The position numbers were made by a program, and so were the translations under genes. Under the pieces are notes generated by a model. It worked only from the letters and a program-made list of their open reading frames with translations. It was not told where the DNA came from and searched no databases. This document shows positions 1-5,218 of a stretch of 5,687 nucleotides of DNA, one piece after another (within the stretch, counting starts at the first letter, position 1; every line of letters starts with the position of its first letter). This stretch comes from Balneolales bacterium. Lineage in GTDB: Bacteria > Bacteroidota > Rhodothermia > Balneolales > Natronogracilivirgulaceae. Location: positions 1 through 5,687 of the forward strand of contig SLQC01000310.1 in NCBI GenBank assembly GCA_007131625.1. The letters run 5' to 3'.

Positions 1-36
1 AGGAATTACGGATCATGGGATCGAAGCACCGTGGCA

Positions 37-744
37 TTACAAATCACAAATGGCGATAAGCCGGTAGGGGAACTGCCGGTAAACCACCCAGTTGTCCGGG
101 ACAATTTTTGCCAGTTCCGGCCGGGTATAACTTTTGCGGATTGAAATGAGACCGTCACTCCGGATAAATGAGTTCGGGAAAAAAGAGAATGTGGCAACCG
201 AGAACAGACCATACCCCACTCGTGATCGTTCGATATCACTGCAGATCACTTTGCGGGTGGAGAGTTGGGAGAGGTCGTCAAGAAAAGGTTTGATTTCGGT
301 ATCCGCAAGATGATGCAGCACATGGTTGCAGACGACAAAATCGAACTGTTCGCCAGCGCGTCGGAGGTCCTGAGTGTCGGCCAGACGAAAGCGGAGGTTA
401 TCCGGTTTCCCGATTTTCTTCCGGACAGCGGCATGGGCGAAAGGTAGTGCCCTTGGATCGTGATCGATGCCGGTGACATCAAGCAGGAACCCCTCTTTAT
501 ATGCCTGACGCCAGAGGAATATCGTAATGTCGCCCCCGCCGGATCCGACATCCAGCAACCGGAAGGTACGTCCGCGGGCAAGTTCGGGACGGATAAATCT
601 GCGATAAACACCATGCCATCGGGAGATGAGCCGATTGACGACCGGGAAATAGTGGTACGTGTTGCGCAGAGTATCCGGATCGCAATCGGGACGATCCATC
701 GATTCAATTAAATCAGGATTTCGTTTCGCCAGAAATCGGATCAT
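37..744 (-). CDS. Class I SAM-dependent methyltransferase of the type III PKS cluster
   Basis: This 235-residue protein has the class I methyltransferase fold signature. Motif I is LLDVGSGGGD at residues 63-72 (SAM-binding glycine loop). The acidic residue that would bind the SAM ribose is D94 in TGIDHDP, and the motif IV region is FDFVVCNHVLHHL at 134-146. The N-terminal stretch MDRPDCDPDTLRNTY resembles methyltransferases I know to be encoded beside bacterial type III polyketide synthases. It follows the PKS on the same strand after 104 bp, so it probably O- or C-methylates the PKS product; the substrate is an inference. The ATG at 744 is the only plausible start, because the frame upstream has no other ATG, GTG or TTG before a stop at 816-814. 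No clear Shine-Dalgarno precedes it. Length is complete for the family. A UbiE-like quinone methyltransferase is a less likely alternative. Confidence 0.9.
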   Translation of the reverse strand: MIRFLAKRNPDLIESMDRPDCDPDTLRNTYHYFPVVNRLISRWHGVYRRFIRPELARGRTFRLLDVGSGGGDITIFLWRQAYKEGFLLDVTGIDHDPRALPFAHAAVRKKIGKPDNLRFRLADTQDLRRAGEQFDFVVCNHVLHHLADTEIKPFLDDLSQLSTRKVICSDIERSRVGYGLFSVATFSFFPNSFIRSDGLISIRKSYTRPELAKIVPDNWVVYRQFPYRLIAICDL

Positions 745-814
745 AGGGCCGGGGCTAGTGATTCGTTCGGCATGGTACGACGATTTTAGGTCATTCCGGG
801 AAAATTTATCTGTT

Positions 815-849
815 ACTTCAGTTATTAAACTATTAAACGTTCATGAAGT
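815..849 (-). other. AT-rich spacer with an inverted repeat and a tandem 8-mer
   Basis: Just after the PKS stop codon the DNA turns AT-rich. It carries a 6-bp inverted repeat (TGAAGT at 844-849 and ACTTCA at 815-820, loop 23). Inside the loop is a perfect tandem 8-mer, tattaaac at 823-830 and 831-838 on the plus strand. It could be a weak hairpin, an operator, or part of a promoter for the methyltransferase gene. It lacks the GC-rich stem and U-run of an intrinsic terminator. The repeats are seen directly; any role is a guess. Confidence 0.25.
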
Positions 850-2144
850 TACCCCCGGGAGTGACTATAAGTACCGTAAAAGTTGAATAATCCGGACTCA
901 ATCGTCAGTCCCGGTCCGAATGCCATTCCGAAAACGGTTTGAGGAGTTTCCGACTTCTGCCCTTTTTGTCCATCTGGTCGTCGCATGCTTTCAGCCAGTT
1001 CCTTGAGCACAAAAAGTATGGTCGCACTGCTCATGTTTCCGTAATCCGAAAGAATGGACCGGGAAGCCGAAATTTTCTCTTCCGGGATTTGCAAGGCATC
1101 GCAGATGTTGTCCAGTATCGCACGACCACCGGGATGTATGGCCCAGTGTTCGATCTCTGTGCGGGTCAAATCGGCACTTTTCAGAATATTATCCAGGACT
1201 GGCCCGATATTGGATCGGATGATCTCCGGCACATATGTGGACAGTTTCATCAAAAATCCTTCGTTGCCGATAGTCCATGCCATATCCTTTTCTCCATTAG
1301 GAGTCAGGTCACTGTAAAAGGAGAGGATTTCAATCGGTGCCTGGAAATTGGAATTTGATCTGGAATCGGTTTTTACCTGTGAACCCGGGTTTATATCGGA
1401 TTCGGAAATATTCTGGAAACCGGAGATTGCCTCGGGTTCAGTGGACGTCTGTGATTCGGAGTTAAGTTGTGATTCAAAATTTCGTCCTGAAGGTTTTCGT
1501 GCACTAACCAGAGCACCTGAACCACCGTCGGCAAAGACCGATGCAGCGATGATGGCGTCGGGATTGTCGTGAAACTGAAGATGCAGTGTGCACAGCTCGA
1601 CACAGAGCACAAGAACCACGGCATCGGGGGCGGAGCGGCAAAAAGCCTGTGCCATTTTCAATCCCTGGAAAGCGGCATAACAGCCCATAAAGCCGATATG
1701 ATAGCGTTGTGTTGATCCGGGCAGGTCGAGATCCCGGACCACATGGAAGTCGGGGCCCGGTGCAAAAAAACCGGTGCACGAAACGGTGATGACGTGCGTG
1801 ATTTCGTTTATTTCAAAGTCAGGTGCATGCGCAATCAGCTGTTTGGCGAGTCGGCTGAATAGTGGTCGGGCTTCGCGGGTATAGTAGTCGTTGCGGAACC
1901 GGGTGTCGGGAGGTGAGAGGCGGTCACCGTTCTTATCAAAAAAAAGCGGATCGCCCGGACCGTCGCTGAAATCGTGAATGACACTGTGCCGCTTTCGGAT
2001 ACCGGACCGGCTGTAGATACTTTTAATGATTCGCCGAGTGCGTTCATCGTCCCCGACATTGCGCTGCATCAGTTCGGATGCGAATTCCTGACCATAAGAC
2101 ATTTCGGGAACAACGGTCTCAAGCTGGTGTATATAAACTGACAT
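849..2144 (-). CDS. Type III polyketide synthase (chalcone/stilbene synthase family)
   Basis: This homodimeric-type ketosynthase should condense an acyl-CoA starter with malonyl-CoA units to give alkylpyrones, alkylresorcinols or similar phenolics in the cytoplasm. The catalytic triad is complete: Cys123 in VSCTGFFAPG, His337 in WAIHPGGRAILD, and Asn370 in SDYGNMSSA. The C-terminal loop GMAFGPGLTIE (406-416) matches the family GFGPG motif. GFMGCYAAFQGLK (151-163) is typical of bacterial members. At 431 residues it is longer than the usual 350-390. The excess is a Ser/Asn/Gln/Glu-rich insert at about residues 219-269, between FADGGSGALVSA and the strand beginning IEILSFYSDL. The ATG start gives the normal family N-terminus (MSVYIHQLETVVPE); the upstream sequence has only a weak purine stretch. 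It heads a unit with the methyltransferase. The starter unit and product cannot be read from sequence. Confidence 0.95.
   Translation of the reverse strand: MSVYIHQLETVVPEMSYGQEFASELMQRNVGDDERTRRIIKSIYSRSGIRKRHSVIHDFSDGPGDPLFFDKNGDRLSPPDTRFRNDYYTREARPLFSRLAKQLIAHAPDFEINEITHVITVSCTGFFAPGPDFHVVRDLDLPGSTQRYHIGFMGCYAAFQGLKMAQAFCRSAPDAVVLVLCVELCTLHLQFHDNPDAIIAASVFADGGSGALVSARKPSGRNFESQLNSESQTSTEPEAISGFQNISESDINPGSQVKTDSRSNSNFQAPIEILSFYSDLTPNGEKDMAWTIGNEGFLMKLSTYVPEIIRSNIGPVLDNILKSADLTRTEIEHWAIHPGGRAILDNICDALQIPEEKISASRSILSDYGNMSSATILFVLKELAESMRRPDGQKGQKSETPQTVFGMAFGPGLTIESGLFNFYGTYSHSRG
1338..1490 (-). repeat. Degenerate repeat-derived low-complexity insert in the PKS
   Basis: This segment encodes PKS residues 219-269, a polar stretch rich in Ser, Asn, Gln, Glu and Asp (for example NSESQTSTEPE and NISESDINPGSQ) with no resemblance to the conserved fold. 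The DNA carries related 9-mers gattcggaa (1399), gattcggag (1453) and gattcaaaa (1471), spaced 54 and 18 bp. It also has ctggaa words at 1341 and 1413, which are 72 bp apart. All these spacings are multiples of 18 bp, as expected from decay of an 18-bp (6-residue) tandem repeat. The frame is kept on both sides. It probably forms a disordered surface loop where plant chalcone synthases have only a short turn. Confidence 0.6.
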
Positions 2145-2169
2145 AGGAAGCTTTCAAAAGTATGAAGGA

Positions 2170-2198
2170 TATATTCCATAACCCGATTGAAGTGTTAA
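2170..2198 (-). promoter_or_regulatory. Possible promoter for the PKS gene
   Basis: On the minus strand, TTAACA (2198-2193) is followed after 17 bp by AATATA (2175-2170), about 26 bp before the PKS start. The -10 match to TATAAT is poor, so this is only a candidate. A promoter is expected here, because the preceding MATE remnant ends at 2231 and leaves an 86-bp gap. Confidence 0.25.
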
Positions 2199-2230
2199 TC
2201 GTTTGTTTTGGAAGTGAGGATCATTTGTCA

Positions 2231-2365
2231 TCAGGGGTGGTAGTTCCCCGCCATCACTGTATCTACAAAACTCATGGAGATTTGAAACAGCTTGGCTCCG
2301 ATGAGGGGAAGCCCGAGTGTCATGGTTTTTCTGGATTCGGTTAGGATGTTCGGCAGCGACAGCAT
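2231..2365 (-). pseudogene. N-terminal remnant of a MATE-family multidrug exporter
   Basis: A 44-codon frame begins with ATG at 2365, only 7 bp after the stop of the dehydrogenase, and ends at TGA (2233-2231). It reads MLSLPNILTESRKT, then TMTLGLPLIGAKLFQISM (from residue 14), then SFVDTVMAGNYHP. This matches the start of MATE (NorM/DinF-like) transporters: a short amphipathic lead, the ALPLIGAQLxQ-type first helix and the FVDTVMAGR-type loop entry. An intact member has about 450 residues and 12 helices, so about 90% is missing. None of the three frames after 2231 shows MATE sequence, so this is a truncation and not a simple nonsense mutation or frameshift. The short gap to the dehydrogenase suggests the two were once co-transcribed. 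The family call rests on recognition of one helix and its flank. Confidence 0.65.
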
Positions 2366-2372
2366 TCCGTCG

Positions 2373-3344
2373 CTACCGTTGAAAAACGAGAGTGGGAATG
2401 GCGTGATCGGATTTCCCCTCTAGATGGGAAATAATGGAGGAGGCGGCGAGAGCGCTCATGCGTGACCGGGTTTCCCGGTTGGCACTGCCGATATGAGGGA
2501 GCAGCATACAGTTGGGGGCGGTGAGCAGGTCGGGGTGGACTTCCGGCTCTTTTTCGAAGACATCGAGTCCTGCCCCACCAATGCGGTGGTCGTGAAGTGC
2601 GGTGGCGAGGGCTTGTTCATCAATGACGGGTCCGCGGGCGGTATTAATGATAATGGCGTCCGGTTTCATCATCGAGAGGCGTTCGTTGTTTATAAGATGC
2701 CGGGTTTCCGGGGTGAGGGGGCAGTGAATGGAGAGCACATCAGCCGTTGAGACCAGATCGTCAACATTGTCGACATACCGGGCATTGAGTTTCGTTTCGG
2801 TTTCACGGTTGAGTCGAGTTCGATTATGGTAGAGAACGGACATTCCGAAACCTTGTGCCCTACGCGCGAATGCGCGCCCAATTCGGCCCATACCTATGAT
2901 TCCGGCCTTTTTTCCATGAAGTTCGGTACCGAGGAAACCGAATGGGTGCCATCCGTCAAAATTCCCGGATCTTAGCTGGTCTTCCGCATCACGAAGTTGT
3001 CGTCCGATCCCCAGAAGCAGGGCGAAGGCGCAGTCGGCGGTCGCTTCGGTCAGCACATCCGGAGTGTTGGCGACAAGAATTCCTCGTCCCTTCGCGGCTT
3101 CGACATCGATATTGTTGTAACCGACGGCATAATTGGAGACGATTTTCAGATTGGGTGCTGCCTCAAGAACATTACGTGTGACGGGGTTGGAGAGGCAGGT
3201 GAGAAGTGCGTGGTATGGAGATACCGCTTTCCGGAGCCGGCTTTCATCATCATAATCACCTCTATTTCCGACGGTTACCTCGTAGCGAGAGGAAAGTAGC
3301 TCGATACCTTTACCCGGCAACGGTTCGGTTACAAGTACGCGCAT
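2373..3344 (-). CDS. D-2-hydroxyacid dehydrogenase (glyoxylate/hydroxypyruvate reductase-like)
   Basis: This cytoplasmic NAD(P)H-dependent enzyme would reduce a 2-keto acid such as glyoxylate or hydroxypyruvate to the D-2-hydroxy acid. Counting from the ATG at 3344, it has 323 residues. A TTG three codons upstream (3353) is in frame but would add only three residues before MRVLVTEPLPGKG, so the ATG is preferred. It has the Rossmann motif GMGRIG (151-156), the Arg of INTARGPV (R237), the Glu of DVFEKEP (E266) and the His of LLPHIGSAN (H284), which form the standard catalytic set. After strand beta-2 it has YHNRTR where NAD-specific enzymes have an acidic residue, suggesting NADPH preference (inference). 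Length is normal for the family. It follows rsfS by 42 bp and is followed after 7 bp by the MATE remnant. The exact substrate cannot be fixed; phosphoglycerate dehydrogenase is unlikely because there is no ACT domain. Confidence 0.9.
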   Translation of the reverse strand: MRVLVTEPLPGKGIELLSSRYEVTVGNRGDYDDESRLRKAVSPYHALLTCLSNPVTRNVLEAAPNLKIVSNYAVGYNNIDVEAAKGRGILVANTPDVLTEATADCAFALLLGIGRQLRDAEDQLRSGNFDGWHPFGFLGTELHGKKAGIIGMGRIGRAFARRAQGFGMSVLYHNRTRLNRETETKLNARYVDNVDDLVSTADVLSIHCPLTPETRHLINNERLSMMKPDAIIINTARGPVIDEQALATALHDHRIGGAGLDVFEKEPEVHPDLLTAPNCMLLPHIGSANRETRSRMSALAASSIISHLEGKSDHAIPTLVFQR

Positions 3345-3386
3345 GGAAGTCAATTTTACAGAATGTTTGTTACTGGAAGGGTTTTA

Positions 3387-3779
3387 CTATTCAATTATGG
3401 TGATTTTGGCGTCGTTCCACATGGTTTCCAATCCGTAGAAATTACGGGTTTCTTCGTTGAAGATATGGACAACGACATCGACATAATCCAGAACCACCCA
3501 TTTTCTGCTCTCCAGCCCTTCCTTGCGCCAGACATGTTCACCAGTCTGTTCCTTGACCTTTTCGGATACGTTGTTGGCGAGAGCTTTGACCTGGGTATCG
3601 GAACCACCGTGGCAAATAATAAAATAGTCAGTCAGTGTTGTCAGTTCCTGCACATCCAGAACATGGATGTCATCCGCTTTCTTTTCAAGCAGGGCTTCGT
3701 TGATGAGAGAAACCAATTGGGGAAAGTTGCTTTTGGTTCGGGGGTGATTATGGATGTCAGTTTGGGGCTTTTCGCTCAT
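3387..3779 (-). CDS. rsfS: Ribosomal silencing factor RsfS
   Basis: RsfS binds ribosomal protein uL14 on the 50S subunit and blocks joining with 30S, which slows translation in starved cells. The 130-residue protein has the whole conserved domain: DDIHVLDV (36-43), TDYFIICHGGSDTQVKALAN (50-69), and WVVLDYVDVVVHIF (94-107) followed by FYGLE (114-118). The first 18 residues are a polar, His-rich lead beyond the usual domain. The ATG start lies 9 bp after the stop of the LytR_C gene, so the two are almost certainly co-transcribed. The spacer has no clear Shine-Dalgarno, as is common in this group of bacteria, and translation may rely on coupling. Confidence 0.95.
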   Translation of the reverse strand: MSEKPQTDIHNHPRTKSNFPQLVSLINEALLEKKADDIHVLDVQELTTLTDYFIICHGGSDTQVKALANNVSEKVKEQTGEHVWRKEGLESRKWVVLDYVDVVVHIFNEETRNFYGLETMWNDAKITIIE

Positions 3780-3788
3780 ATAAGGGGG

Positions 3789-4229
3789 TTATTGATATAA
3801 AGTTTCATAGTCGGCACCGATGACAACGGTAGCGTCAAGGTAAAAGTGGGGAGAGATCTCACTGATAATACGATCTTCAGGAACACCCAGCGCGTGAGCC
3901 ACCCGGCGTGCATTTTCCATGTTCCCGATGCGATCGATGACCACGGTTTGCGTGATGTCAAAGGTTTCAAAGTTGCCGGATTCAACAACATCAAAACCGT
4001 TTTGCCTCAATACGGAGGTGAATCGTGTGGCAAGTCCGGGTACACCGCATCCATTGAGGACTTCGATCTGGATTACGTCACTCAGCAAGACGCTGACTTC
4101 GCTACGTTCTGATACGATCCGGGGATAAATTATCCTGGTAAAAAGGGCGACCACAAGTATCAGCAACAGTACGCTGAGAAAACCCAACGCGGCATGTAAC
4201 AGGAAAAGAGAACTCTGCTTTTGCGTCAT
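3789..4229 (-). CDS. Membrane-anchored LytR C-terminal (LytR_C) domain protein
   Basis: This 146-residue protein has one N-terminal transmembrane segment (about residues 8-33, LLHAALGFLSV then LLLILVVALF). A LytR_C domain at about 52-142 starts IQIEVLNGCGVPGLATRF and ends near LDATVVIGADYETLYQ. LytR_C is usually the tail of LytR-CpsA-Psr cell-wall ligases; here the catalytic LCP domain is absent. Free-standing LytR_C proteins next to rsfS are something I associate with Bacteroidota/Balneolota. Few positive charges precede the helix and several (TRIIYPRIVSER) follow it, so topology is uncertain, but the domain is probably periplasmic. The role is unknown; a cell-envelope function is a family-level guess. 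The gene lies 45 bp after the secreted-protein gene and 9 bp before rsfS. Confidence 0.85.
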   Translation of the reverse strand: MTQKQSSLFLLHAALGFLSVLLLILVVALFTRIIYPRIVSERSEVSVLLSDVIQIEVLNGCGVPGLATRFTSVLRQNGFDVVESGNFETFDITQTVVIDRIGNMENARRVAHALGVPEDRIISEISPHFYLDATVVIGADYETLYQ

Positions 4230-4274
4230 GCAACTACATGTGGAGGATATACCCGGCTAGTGATCCGAATCCAC

Positions 4275-4775
4275 CTACCAGGCAAAGGGGTGGTCATACA
4301 TTCTGTTTCTTTGGTAATGTGGTGAATAGTATCCATATCTGTGCCCGGCGGGCAACTGCTGAAACCGGAGTTGAATACGTGCGTTGTCATTGAATTTGTA
4401 ATTCAGCTCGGCATTACGGACATAAAACTGTGGTTGGCCTTCCTGACCCATGATATTGGAACCGAAAGGTGAATGAGCCATGGAAAGATCGACGCGACCG
4501 TACAAGTCTTCATTGAACATCATGTGCATGGTGTTCGTGTAGGTGTTCTGATTGTACATATCGCCTCCAAAAGAGCCTACGGACATTTCATAGGAGTGAT
4601 TCATCTGAAAGTTTTGCAGACCGAAAAGTGAACTCCCTTCACTCGGCGTATGGGTACGCACGATCTGTCCCGTGCGATCCAGATTGGACTCGTTATCGGA
4701 TCGAAACTGCGCCTGGCCATTTGACAGCGGAAGCAACAGTCCAGCAAGCAGAAGTAAAATCGCGTTGATTTTCAT
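4275..4775 (-). CDS. Secreted or outer-membrane protein of unknown function
   Basis: I do not recognise a named family. The 166-residue product has a clear Sec signal peptide (MKINAILLLLAGLLLPLSNG, cleavage likely after GQA at residue 22). The mature part shows alternating polar/hydrophobic stretches that could be beta strands: MNHSYEMSVGSFGG (58-71), LYGRVDLSMAHSPFG (91-105), and QFYVRNAELNYKFND followed by ARIQLRFQQLPAG (116-144). The tail is rich in His, Tyr, Arg and Met and ends in Phe-Ala-Trp. A terminal aromatic residue is common in outer-membrane barrels, but the protein is short for one and may be periplasmic. The start is supported by GGAG four bases upstream (4783-4780) and by a candidate promoter further up. 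It leads the run LytR_C-rsfS-dehydrogenase. The protein type resembles hypotheticals I associate with Balneolota. Confidence 0.8.
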   Translation of the reverse strand: MKINAILLLLAGLLLPLSNGQAQFRSDNESNLDRTGQIVRTHTPSEGSSLFGLQNFQMNHSYEMSVGSFGGDMYNQNTYTNTMHMMFNEDLYGRVDLSMAHSPFGSNIMGQEGQPQFYVRNAELNYKFNDNARIQLRFQQLPAGHRYGYYSPHYQRNRMYDHPFAW

Positions 4776-4856
4776 GGGTCTCCGATTCTAAATCAGGGGT
4801 GATATTGAAAGTACTCTATTCTTTTCTTTGAAATCCGAGTACATATGCTACATCAT

Positions 4857-4886
4857 AACGTAACAAAAACTATTCGATTATGTCAA
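4857..4886 (-). promoter_or_regulatory. Candidate promoter for the secreted-protein operon
   Basis: On the minus strand, TTGACA (4886-4881) is a perfect -35 consensus, followed after 18 bp by TACGTT (4862-4857), a weak -10. This lies about 80 bp upstream of the secreted-protein start in an AT-rich stretch, with the tRNA gene as the next feature upstream. It would drive the secreted protein, LytR_C, rsfS and the dehydrogenase. The strong -35 favours it and the poor -10 weakens it. Confidence 0.4.
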
Positions 4887-5027
4887 TAGGAGAATTACAA
4901 CAATTTTTGTCACCTGTATTGCTGAAACGAGGTACTACCATAAGTAAAGTCTTCCGGACATTCGGCCAACCGTGTACCTGTCGGCCAGCTTTTTGCCGTT
5001 ATGTCTTCCGGTTCCAGGAATTGTATG

Positions 5028-5114
5028 CGGAGGTGGAGGGATTCGAACCCCCGGTGCACTTGCGTGCACAACGGTTTTCGAGACCGCCCCATTCGACCGC
5101 TCTGGCACACCTCC
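5028..5114 (-). tRNA. tRNA-Ser(CGA)
   Basis: The minus strand folds as an 87-nt class II tRNA. The 7-bp acceptor stem is GGAGGTG with CACCTCC, and the discriminator is G73 (5028). The anticodon loop CTCGAAA lies between GCGGT and ACCGT stem halves, giving anticodon CGA (5080-5078), which reads the Ser codon UCG. The long variable arm has TGCAC/GTGCA paired around GCAA, and the T arm contains GGTTCGAATCC. A long variable arm with G73 is a serine identity feature. The 3' CCA is not encoded (the next bases are CAT), so it must be added by the CCA-adding enzyme. A strong promoter lies just upstream. Confidence 0.95.
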
Positions 5115-5130
5115 AGGAGTAATTTCATAC

Positions 5131-5159
5131 TTGTAATCCGGCCCCAAAAGCCGTATATT
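5131..5159 (+). promoter_or_regulatory. Promoter of queA (divergent, shares its -10 with the tRNA promoter)
   Basis: TTGTAA (5131-5136) and TATATT (5154-5159) are separated by exactly 17 bp, a good sigma70-like pair, about 60 bp upstream of the queA start. The -10 box occupies nearly the same bases as the -10 of the opposite-strand tRNA promoter. Confidence 0.6.
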
Positions 5160-5183
5160 ACTTAACTTTTCGCAGTTCTGCAA
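5155..5183 (-). promoter_or_regulatory. Promoter of tRNA-Ser
   Basis: On the minus strand, TTGCAG (5183-5178) and TAATAT (5160-5155) are separated by exactly 17 bp. This gives a predicted transcript start about 34 bases before the mature tRNA 5' end at 5114, a normal tRNA leader. Confidence 0.6.
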
Positions 5184-5218
5184 TACTTTTTCCAATTTTC
5201 AGCCAATTCCTCCAAATT

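Noticed and set aside
1..16. Possible start (ATG at 16-14, minus strand) of another gene after the methyltransferase
   Set aside because: Only five codons are visible, too few to support a gene call, although the spacing would suit a co-transcribed gene.
939..1358. Plus-strand open frame of 139 codons opposite the PKS gene
   Set aside because: It is fully antisense to a PKS with intact catalytic motifs and shows no recognisable domain. Long antisense frames are expected opposite GC-moderate coding DNA.
2162..2344. Plus-strand open frame of 60 codons in the gap between dehydrogenase and PKS
   Set aside because: The opposite strand carries the MATE-like remnant over much of the same stretch, which explains the openness. 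The plus-strand peptide has no recognisable features.
3345..3353. TTG at 3353 as an upstream start for the dehydrogenase
   Set aside because: The ATG three codons later gives the normal family N-terminus, and no Shine-Dalgarno favours the TTG.
3363..3800. Plus-strand open frame of 145 codons opposite rsfS
   Set aside because: rsfS on the minus strand is a clear family match over its whole length, so the opposite frame is a shadow.
753..4264. Repeated 10-mer ggctagtgat at 753-762 and 4255-4264, each a short way upstream of a minus-strand gene
   Set aside because: Only two copies at different distances from the start codons, with no symmetry; chance is a sufficient explanation.
4949..5011. 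Direct repeat gtcttccgg (4949-4957 and 5003-5011) downstream of the tRNA, considered as an attachment site or terminator
   Set aside because: It is nine bases, does not match the tRNA 3' end, has no integrase nearby, and forms no GC hairpin with a U-run.
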